A stretch of DNA of 5,161 bases, taken from Candidatus Aminicenantota bacterium. GTDB lineage: Bacteria; Acidobacteriota; Aminicenantia; Aminicenantales; Aminicenantaceae. Location of the stretch: contig JAUWVG010000217.1 of NCBI GenBank assembly GCA_030617525.1, positions 1 to 5,161 on the forward strand. The letters run 5' to 3'. Shown piece after piece: positions 1-5,161 of this stretch. The notes under the pieces were generated by a model. The model saw only the letters and a list, made by a program, of their open reading frames with translations, was not told the DNA's origin and made no database searches. A program made the position numbers and the translations under genes. The stretch's first letter is position 1, and the number at the start of each line of letters is the position of its first letter.

Positions 1-1
1 G

Positions 2-988
2 AGGCGGACATCCAAAAAATTCATCACCATTACAAACGCTCACAAACACAATCTTAAAAATCTGGACGTCAAAATTCCTGTGAACATATTCACCTGCATC
101 ACGGGCGTTTCAGGTTCAGGGAAAAGCACTCTTCTCCACGATGTGCTCTACAACGGATGGAAGGGAGAGCGAACGGATGGATATTTGGACATCACCGGAA
201 AGGACAACGTCGATAAAATCGTAATGGTCGACCAGGCGCCTATCAGCACGTCCCCACGGTCCATTCCAGCCACCTACACCAAGGCCATGGACGACATCCG
301 CGACATTTTCAGCCGGACCCGAGAAGCCAGATCCATGGGATTTAAGCCGGGGTATTTCTCGTTTAACACGGCAGGAGGCAGATGTGAAGAATGCAAGGGA
401 GCCGGCATTCAGATTGTGGAGATGCAGTTTCTCTCCGATGTTGTTCTCACCTGTGAAGCCTGTAAGGGAAAGAGGTTCCAGAAAGACATTCTCGAGATCA
501 AACACCAAGGGAAAAATATCGACGACATTCTCCAGATGAGCATCGAGGAAGCCTGCGATTTTTTCGCCGAAATACCAAAAATTCAGAAAAAACTCACTCC
601 TCTTATGGATGTGGGTTTAGGCTATGTTAAGCTCGGGCAACCCACAACGACTCTTTCCGGAGGAGAACTCCAGAGGATCAAGCTTGCCTACAACCTCGTC
701 CACAAGAGAAATGAAAAAATGCTCTATCTTTTTGACGAACCCACGATCGGGCTCCATCAGGACGACATTCGGGTTCTCCTCAAAACCTTCCAAACCCTGG
801 TGGAAGAAGGGCACACCGTTGTTGTCATCGAACACAATTTGGACATGATTAAATGCGCCGACCACATCATCGACCTCGGCCCTGAGGGAGGAGATAATGG
901 AGGACAGATAGTAGTGCAAGGGACACCTGAAGAAATCATCCAATCCAAATCCTCCCACACCGCCCATTATTTGAAGTCCCATCTTTGA
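2..988 (+). CDS. uvrA: UvrA excinuclease ABC subunit A, C-terminal part (5'-truncated by window edge)
   Basis: This is the second ATPase half of UvrA, the damage-recognition subunit that loads UvrB in nucleotide excision repair (cytoplasmic, acts as a dimer on DNA). The frame is open from base 2 with no stop, and the 26 codons before the GTG at 80 (…NAHKHNLKNLDVKIP) match the normal lead-in to the second ABC domain. The GTG is therefore internal and the real start lies upstream. In the visible 328 residues: Walker A GVSGSGKS at 35-42, the DQAPIS..PRSIPATYT block after it, a C-terminal zinc finger CxxC-19-CxxC (Cys128, 131, 151, 154; bases 383-463), ABC signature LSGGE at 218-222, Walker B LYLFDE ending in Asp245-Glu246, and the switch His278 in VVVIEHN. 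The end, SSHTAHYLKSHL, is the usual UvrA C-terminus. Two motifs differ from the common form: LSGGELQR (usually LSGGEAQR) and FDEPTIGLH (usually LDEPTTGLH). A UvrA paralogue such as UvrA2 cannot be excluded, because the N-terminal UvrB-binding region is outside the window. Confidence 0.95.
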   Translation, partial: RRTSKKFITITNAHKHNLKNLDVKIPVNIFTCITGVSGSGKSTLLHDVLYNGWKGERTDGYLDITGKDNVDKIVMVDQAPISTSPRSIPATYTKAMDDIRDIFSRTREARSMGFKPGYFSFNTAGGRCEECKGAGIQIVEMQFLSDVVLTCEACKGKRFQKDILEIKHQGKNIDDILQMSIEEACDFFAEIPKIQKKLTPLMDVGLGYVKLGQPTTTLSGGELQRIKLAYNLVHKRNEKMLYLFDEPTIGLHQDDIRVLLKTFQTLVEEGHTVVVIEHNLDMIKCADHIIDLGPEGGDNGGQIVVQGTPEEIIQSKSSHTAHYLKSHL

Positions 989-1009
989 ACAGATCCACAC
1001 ATAGAGTGG

Positions 1010-1050
1010 AATTCCCTGGTTTTAGTAACTGGGAGTTAAGACGTTTTTTT
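1010..1050 (+). terminator. Possible intrinsic terminator after uvrA (hairpin plus T7)
   Basis: Twenty-two bases after the uvrA stop, AATTCCC (1010-1016) pairs with GGGAGTT (1031-1037) with one G-U. After a one-base bulge (T1017) the stem continues as GGTT (1018-1021) with AACT (1027-1030), also with one G-U, closing on a five-base loop. This gives about 11 pairs. A run of seven T follows at 1044-1050. The six-base gap between stem and T-run, and the A/T-rich stem base, are atypical, so termination may be weak. The right arm sequence ACTGGGAGT (1028-1036) recurs at 1059-1067 downstream of the T-run. Confidence 0.35.
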
Positions 1051-1154
1051 CGTTGTTTACTGGGAGTAGGCAAAGTTAAAAGGACTTAATACAACCTTTT
1101 GTGACCTCATGACGTATTACTACTGATGCCCTTGGATATGGGAACAGCTCTATA

Positions 1155-1160
1155 GAGGAG
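1155..1160 (+). promoter_or_regulatory. Ribosome binding site of the permease gene
   Basis: GAGGAG lies eight bases before the ATG at 1169, a good Shine-Dalgarno match at normal spacing. It supports this ATG as the start. It also contrasts with the downstream antiporter gene, which has no such site. I see no convincing -35/-10 pair in 1051-1150, so the promoter of this gene is not identified. Confidence 0.75.
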
Positions 1161-1168
1161 ACCTTATC

Positions 1169-3538
1169 ATGTGGAAAAACTATCTCATCACGGCAATTCG
1201 CAATCTTAAAAAACACAAGGGACATTCCCTTATCAATATAATGGGATTGGCGATCGGAATGGCCGTAAGCCTGTTGATCTTTCTGTACGTGCAGAATGAG
1301 CTGTCATACGACATGTTCCACAGCAAGGCCAACCGGATCCAGAGAGTGCTGCTTCTTGATAAATCCATGGGCGTTTCCAACACCTACGCCGGTATCACGT
1401 TTGTTGCGATGGGGCCTGAAATCCCCAAAGATATTCCTGAAGTGGAAGAAGCTGTTCGGATCATGGACCGAGGGCGCCAGCCGCTCAAAATCGGAGACAG
1501 GCGTATTTACACAAAAGATATGGCTATGGTCGATCCTTCCATCTTTAAAATATTTGATTTTGGGCTAACAGAAGGAGACCCGGATACCGCCCTTCAGGAA
1601 TCCTTTACGGCCGTGCTGTCAAGGGAGATGGCCACGACCCTCTTCGGTGAAGACGAACCTATGGGAAAAACTTTTGTGTGGGGAGAGGATGTCGTCCGTG
1701 TCACCGGCATCCTGGACGATATCCACCGGGCTTCTCACCTCCAATTTGATGTGATGATCTCTCTCAACTTCCCGGACGAAGAAGGCAGCCTTGGTCAGAA
1801 TCTGCGGAGTTGGGGCTGGATATCCGCACCAACTTATGTGCTTCTCCGTGAAGGAGCCAGCGCCGCCAATCTGGAGGAAAAACTGATCGGCGTCCTCAGA
1901 AAAAACGGCATCGAAGAGAATTTCGCCGTCACCAACCAGGCCTTAAAAGATGTCCACCTCCGCTCCAAGAATGTCGTGTTCGACGGACACAACAGGAACA
2001 AAGGAGATATCAGCAATGTCTATTCGATGGCTGCCGTGGCCTTTTTTATACTGCTGATAGCCATCTTTAATTTTATGAACCTCTCGACCGCACGTTCTCA
2101 CAGCCGCTCTAAAGAAGTGGGGATGCGCAAAGTGGTTGGCGCCCGCCGGAGGCAGCTGATCGGACAGTTTTTGGGTGAATCCATTCTCCTGTGTGTGTGC
2201 GGTCTGATAATCGCTTTTGGATTGGTTGCACTGACTTTAACTTATCTCAAATCGGCATTCGGCCTGCATCTTGATCTTAATATACTTTTACATCCACCGA
2301 TCGCAGCCGGAATTCTCGCAGGAACTCTTTTGACCGGGCTTTTAGCGGGAAGCTGGCCGTCCTTTGTGCTGTCTTCCTTTCAGCCTACGCAGGTCTTAAA
2401 AGGTGCCTCCAAGGGCGGAAGTAAAGGCATGGGAATGCGCCGTGTGCTTGTTGTGGTCCAGTTCGCCATCTCTATTGCTCTTATTATAGGAAGCGGCATC
2501 GTCTACCAGCAGATAAACTTTATAAAAACCAGAAACATGGGATATGACCGAGAACAGATCTTATTCTTTTCTTTCAACCAGGAAACAACTGCACAGTATG
2601 ACACCATGGTTGAAAAACTGGCGCAGTCACCGGCTATCCTTTCGCTCTCTTCGTCGGGAAATCTCCCCGGACGCACCATGGGCCGCAGGGGAATGCAGCC
2701 GGACGGCATCGACCAAACTGATCCTTGGGTTGTCTCATCCATGAGCATGGACGAACATTTTATCGAAGCCCTGGGATTGGAGCTTGTTGAAGGAAGAAAT
2801 TTTTCACGTGAATTCGGAACAGATGCCGAAGAAGCGGTTATTATCAATCAGGCCGCAGCCTCAGCAATTGGGTGGACAGAACCTCTCAATAAGACCTTCC
2901 AAGATGGCCAACTGAAAGTTGTGGGTGTCATCCGTGATTTCCATTTCGCCACACTCCGCCATGTCGTAGAACCCCTCGTGATTCATTTTCGTCCGGGCGC
3001 CAACGGACTTCTTTCGCTCAAACTTCGGGCAGGTGCCATTCCCGATGCAATCGCACATCTCGAGTCAGTCTGGAACGAACTGCTCCCCGGCCATCCACTT
3101 GAATTTACCTTTCTCGATGATGAGTTTAATATGCAGTACCGCAGAGAGCAGTCTTTTGGTTCTTTAACCCGCGGATTCACAGTGCTTGCCATTTTTATTG
3201 CTTGTCTGGGACTCTTCGGATTGGCTTCCCAAACGGTCGAGCAGCGCACCAAAGAAATCGGAATCCGCAAGATTCTCGGAGCCGGGATCGGAAGCCTTGT
3301 GACACTTCTTGCAAAAACCTATTTAAAACTCGTGCTCCTGGCAAATCTGATCGCCTGGCCCATTGCATTTTTTGTGATGAAAAGATGGCTGGCCGATTTT
3401 GTCTACAGGATTGAGATTGGGATCGGGATCTTTGTGATCTCTATGCTCTCGGCCGCTATTATTTCTCTGATGACAGTCAGCTACCACTCCATCAGGGCAG
3501 CAAACACCGATCCTGTCCGGGCCCTGCGCTACGAATAG
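1169..3538 (+). CDS. FtsX/MacB-family ABC transporter permease, two-repeat type, 789 aa
   Basis: Inner-membrane permease of the MacB/FtsX (type VII ABC) superfamily, whose members couple cytoplasmic ATP hydrolysis to movement of an extracytoplasmic domain (export of lipids, peptides or drugs, or signalling). The substrate here is unknown. The protein is a tandem duplication, and each half has one helix, a soluble extracytoplasmic MacB_PCD-like domain, then three helices. Predicted helices are at about 22-42, 287-307, 335-359, 378-402, 425-447, 669-690, 716-738 and 748-770; soluble domains are at about 45-285 and 450-665. The cytoplasmic coupling motif occurs twice, EVGMRKVVGA (316-325) and EIGIRKILGA (696-705), which marks the two FtsX domains. 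The N-terminus (MWKNYLITAIRNLKKHKG) and the C-terminus (DPVRALRYE) are those expected for the family, so the gene is complete. The start is supported by a GAGGAG eight bases upstream. No ATPase partner of the LolD/MacB type is adjacent; the uvrA upstream is a repair ATPase and not a partner. Orphan permeases of this kind are often multicopy. The final G of the TAG stop is the first base of the inverted repeat that follows. Confidence 0.93.
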   Translation: MWKNYLITAIRNLKKHKGHSLINIMGLAIGMAVSLLIFLYVQNELSYDMFHSKANRIQRVLLLDKSMGVSNTYAGITFVAMGPEIPKDIPEVEEAVRIMDRGRQPLKIGDRRIYTKDMAMVDPSIFKIFDFGLTEGDPDTALQESFTAVLSREMATTLFGEDEPMGKTFVWGEDVVRVTGILDDIHRASHLQFDVMISLNFPDEEGSLGQNLRSWGWISAPTYVLLREGASAANLEEKLIGVLRKNGIEENFAVTNQALKDVHLRSKNVVFDGHNRNKGDISNVYSMAAVAFFILLIAIFNFMNLSTARSHSRSKEVGMRKVVGARRRQLIGQFLGESILLCVCGLIIAFGLVALTLTYLKSAFGLHLDLNILLHPPIAAGILAGTLLTGLLAGSWPSFVLSSFQPTQVLKGASKGGSKGMGMRRVLVVVQFAISIALIIGSGIVYQQINFIKTRNMGYDREQILFFSFNQETTAQYDTMVEKLAQSPAILSLSSSGNLPGRTMGRRGMQPDGIDQTDPWVVSSMSMDEHFIEALGLELVEGRNFSREFGTDAEEAVIINQAAASAIGWTEPLNKTFQDGQLKVVGVIRDFHFATLRHVVEPLVIHFRPGANGLLSLKLRAGAIPDAIAHLESVWNELLPGHPLEFTFLDDEFNMQYRREQSFGSLTRGFTVLAIFIACLGLFGLASQTVEQRTKEIGIRKILGAGIGSLVTLLAKTYLKLVLLANLIAWPIAFFVMKRWLADFVYRIEIGIGIFVISMLSAAIISLMTVSYHSIRAANTDPVRALRYE

Positions 3539-3747
3539 GAAGCCTCTCCAATTCTGAGATTTATGTTGAGTTCTGGGAAGATGATGGAGAAATTCGTATG
3601 GAGGACGAGCGGGCATGGTTCAGTTCCTCTTAGGAAATGAGAGCGAGGAACGGAATCGAGCGAGTTTTCCTCGCTGGGGAAAACTACGCGTGATTTCTAG
3701 TCACTTCACAGAACTCGATCTTGAATCGCAGAATTGGGGAGGCTTCC
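3538..3747. repeat. Long imperfect palindrome with 19-bp terminal inverted repeats (foldback or MITE-like)
   Basis: The left end, GGAAGCCTCTCCAATTCTG (3538-3556), is the reverse complement of the right end (3729-3747) at 18 of 19 positions. The odd pair (T3547/G3738) is a G-U in RNA. Pairing continues inward in register: 3568-3575 with 3709-3716 and 3577-3580 with 3704-3707 (GAGTTCTG-x-GAAG, one mismatch), 3582-3584 with 3701-3703, 3588-3594 with 3692-3698 (one G-U), and CGTA 3595-3598 with TACG 3685-3688. The centre has its own hairpins, TTCCT/AGGAA (3624-3628/3632-3636) and AGCGAGGAA/TTCCTCGCT (3642-3650/3667-3675). No convincing ORF lies inside, no T-run follows the right arm, and I see no target-site duplication at the borders. 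Size, terminal repeats and lack of coding fit a miniature inverted-repeat element or a structured RNA. I do not recognise a named family. The palindrome is plain in the sequence; its nature is inferred. Confidence 0.8.
3642..3675 (+). other. Competing hairpins at the centre of the palindrome
   Basis: AGCGAG occurs at 3642-3647 and again at 3659-3664 (each within GAGCGAG), and both can pair with the single CTCGCT at 3670-3675. The outer choice gives a nine-pair stem (3642-3650 with 3667-3675) with a 16-base loop. The inner choice gives a six-pair stem with a five-base loop. They are mutually exclusive. This may simply be part of the palindrome's degenerate centre. A switching role would be speculation. 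Confidence 0.4.
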
Positions 3748-3763
3748 GATCATCCTTTCCAAT

Positions 3764-3792
3764 TTGACATGTCCCGTTCTCAGTGATATATC
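3764..3792 (+). promoter_or_regulatory. Predicted sigma70-type promoter of the antiporter gene
   Basis: A perfect -35 hexamer TTGACA (3764-3769) is followed after exactly 17 bases by TATATC (3787-3792), four of six matches to TATAAT including the first four positions. Transcription would begin near 3799-3800, about ten bases before the ATG at 3809. The promoter lies just outside the right arm of the preceding palindrome (16 bases away). It assumes the host uses the usual housekeeping sigma consensus. Confidence 0.6.
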
Positions 3793-3808
3793 TCCCTTCG
3801 CGTTCGCT

Positions 3809-5161
3809 ATGGAAACATTCGGCTGGCTGTCCATCCTTCCCCCGCTCCTGGCCATCTTTCTGGCCATAAAGACAAAACATGTCTACATCTCCTTAACACT
3901 GGGAATCTGGTTGGGATGGACCATTATCCATCACTGGAATCCTCTGGCCGGCCTTATCCAGACAGTTAACGCCCTCGTCTCTGTATTCCAGGACGCGGAC
4001 AACACGAGAGTTGTGCTGTTCTCTGCAATGATAGGCGCCATCATCACTTTCACTCAGTATTCGGGTGGTATGAAGGGATTTGTCAACTGGGTGACTGGGA
4101 AGGGATTGGTCAAGACCCGAAAATCGGCCGGACTTCTCGCCTATCTGCTGGGATTTGTCATTTTTATTGAATCCAGCATCTGTGTGCTTGTCTCCGGAGC
4201 GGTCTCCAGGCCTATTTTTGACAAGCTCAAGGTGTCGCGGGAAAAACTGAGTTATATCCTTGACTCAACATCCGCGCCTAAATGTGTCCTTATTCCCCTT
4301 AATGCCTGGGGCGCATTTGTCATCGGGCTCCTGGCCACACAGGGGGTAGAAAATCCGGTACGTATGCTGGTGTCCTCGATGCCTTTTAATTTTTATGCCA
4401 TTATCGCTCTGCTGATCGTCCTTGTGGTCGTGCTGACAGGAAAAGACATCGGGCCCATGCGCAAGGCCGAAAAAAGAGTCCTTGAAGAGAACAAGCTCCT
4501 CCGTGACGGTGCCGAACCTCTGATTTCAGAGGATGTTGTGATGTTGGATGAAAAGAAAGGCATTCCGCTCCGCGCCATCAACATGATCCTTCCGGTAGGT
4601 GTCATGGTGATTATGATGCCGGTGGTTCTGCTCATCACGGGAAAGGGGAACATTATGGAAGGATCTGGCTCCCTTTCAGTGCTCTGGTCGGTTATTGCCG
4701 GATTGGCCGTCGGGGCAGTTGCTTACCGGGCTCAAAATATTATGCGTACAAAGGAAATAACAGATATTTTCATGAAAGGTGTCGGCGGCCTTATCCCTCT
4801 GGCCAGTCTGATGATCCTCGCCTTTGCCATAGGGGACACCTGTGAGGCTCTGGGCACAGGACCATTTGTGGCCCAGGCAGCCAAGTCCACTCTTCCCACA
4901 GGCATTATACCTGCTGTGTTGTTCCTTGTGTCCTGTTTTATCGCCTTCTCTACCGGCACTTCCTGGGGAACATTTGCCATCATGATCCCCATTGCCGTGC
5001 CTATGATCAACCTCATCGGGCTTAATCCCGGACTGGTGATCGCCACAGTACTGGGAGGCGGTGTTTTCGGAGACCACTGCTCCCCCATTTCAGACACCAC
5101 CATCATCTCCTCGATGGCTTCGGCGACCGACCACATCGACCATGTGCGCACCCAGCTTCCC
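3809..5161 (+). CDS. NhaC-family Na+/H+ antiporter, 3'-truncated by window edge (451 codons present)
   Basis: Inner-membrane secondary transporter of the NhaC family (Na_H_antiporter, COG1757), which exchanges Na+ for H+ for pH and salt balance. Some relatives exchange organic acids instead (MleN, malate/lactate), so the substrate is not certain. The frame is open from the ATG to the last base with no stop. Family marks: N-terminal LSILPPLLAIFLAIKTKHVYISLTLGIWLGW (residues 7-37, split here only by reading), LDSTSAPKCVLIPLNAWG (151-168), STGTSWGTFAIMIPIAVP (381-398) and the highly typical GDHCSPISDTT (421-431). Many hydrophobic helices are visible, e.g. about 5-40, 68-85, 108-130, 160-178, 192-210, 257-277, 289-306, 325-342, 364-383, 385-403 and 407-420. 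A charged cytoplasmic-type stretch (about 211-255) separates the two halves. The ATG at 3809 gives the normal family N-terminus. In-frame TTG codons at 3734 and 3764 would add an unlikely leader, and the one at 3764 overlaps the predicted -35 box. No Shine-Dalgarno sequence precedes the ATG. Roughly the last helix or two are missing. Confidence 0.93.
   Translation, partial: METFGWLSILPPLLAIFLAIKTKHVYISLTLGIWLGWTIIHHWNPLAGLIQTVNALVSVFQDADNTRVVLFSAMIGAIITFTQYSGGMKGFVNWVTGKGLVKTRKSAGLLAYLLGFVIFIESSICVLVSGAVSRPIFDKLKVSREKLSYILDSTSAPKCVLIPLNAWGAFVIGLLATQGVENPVRMLVSSMPFNFYAIIALLIVLVVVLTGKDIGPMRKAEKRVLEENKLLRDGAEPLISEDVVMLDEKKGIPLRAINMILPVGVMVIMMPVVLLITGKGNIMEGSGSLSVLWSVIAGLAVGAVAYRAQNIMRTKEITDIFMKGVGGLIPLASLMILAFAIGDTCEALGTGPFVAQAAKSTLPTGIIPAVLFLVSCFIAFSTGTSWGTFAIMIPIAVPMINLIGLNPGLVIATVLGGGVFGDHCSPISDTTIISSMASATDHIDHVRTQLP

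Noticed and set aside
80..82. GTG at 80 as the start of a 302-residue gene
   Set aside because: The frame stays open upstream to base 2 and those codons encode the conserved UvrA segment leading into the Walker A motif, so the GTG is an internal valine.
1099..1126. TTGTGA...TACTGA as a promoter for the permease gene
   Set aside because: The -10 element matches TATAAT poorly and spacing is 16; no better than chance in an A/T-rich gap.
3323..3616. Minus-strand 97-codon frame across the permease 3' end and the gap
   Set aside because: Mostly antisense to conserved permease sequence; the translated protein is compositionally random-looking and has no supported start site.
3563..3640. A 25-codon ATG-to-TGA frame inside the palindrome
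   Set aside because: It has no ribosome binding site, no recognisable sequence and lies across the paired arms; most likely chance.
3528..3757. Target-site duplication flanking the palindrome
   Set aside because: The bases just outside the left arm (GAATA) and right arm (GATCA) do not match as a direct repeat, so mobility is not shown by the borders.
3729..3760. The palindrome as an ordinary intrinsic terminator of the permease gene
   Set aside because: The right arm is followed by CGATCATCC rather than a T-run, and the paired region is far longer than a normal terminator stem.
4676..5151. Two overlapping minus-strand frames of 133 and 139 codons opposite the antiporter gene
   Set aside because: They lie fully antisense to a clear NhaC-family coding region that carries GDHCSPISDTT, and their translations look like shadow sequence with no family resemblance.

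Overview
The window holds parts of three protein-coding genes, all on the + strand, with two short non-coding gaps. In order they are: the C-terminal third of an excision-repair ATPase, UvrA (open at the left edge, ends at 988); a complete 789-residue FtsX/MacB-type ABC transporter permease (1169-3538); and the first 451 codons of an NhaC-family Na+/H+ antiporter (starts at 3809, runs off the right edge with no stop). Nothing in the sequence points to phage, plasmid, CRISPR, tRNA or rRNA content.

The organism is a bacterium of moderate G+C. The large permease, with its N-terminus MWKNYLITAIRNLKKHKG and C-terminus DPVRALRYE, is of a type I associate with Bacteroidota, Aminicenantes/Acidobacteriota-like lineages and related environmental genomes, often present in many copies. 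That is an inference from family resemblance only, and the phylum cannot be fixed from this window.

The genes do not look like one functional pathway. UvrA acts in DNA repair in the cytoplasm; the other two are inner-membrane proteins. The gaps (180 bp and 270 bp) and their contents suggest separate transcription units. After uvrA there is a hairpin with a T-tract (1010-1050), and the permease has its own good ribosome binding site (1155-1160). The antiporter has a near-consensus sigma70-type promoter (3764-3792) so close to its ATG that the mRNA would have almost no leader.

The most unusual feature is the gap between permease and antiporter. About 210 bp (3538-3747) form a long imperfect palindrome. 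It has 19-bp terminal inverted repeats that pair throughout (18 Watson-Crick pairs and one G-T), further paired blocks inward, and a centre with mutually exclusive hairpins. It begins on the last base of the permease stop codon. It resembles a foldback or MITE-like element, or DNA for a structured RNA, and I do not recognise it as a named family.
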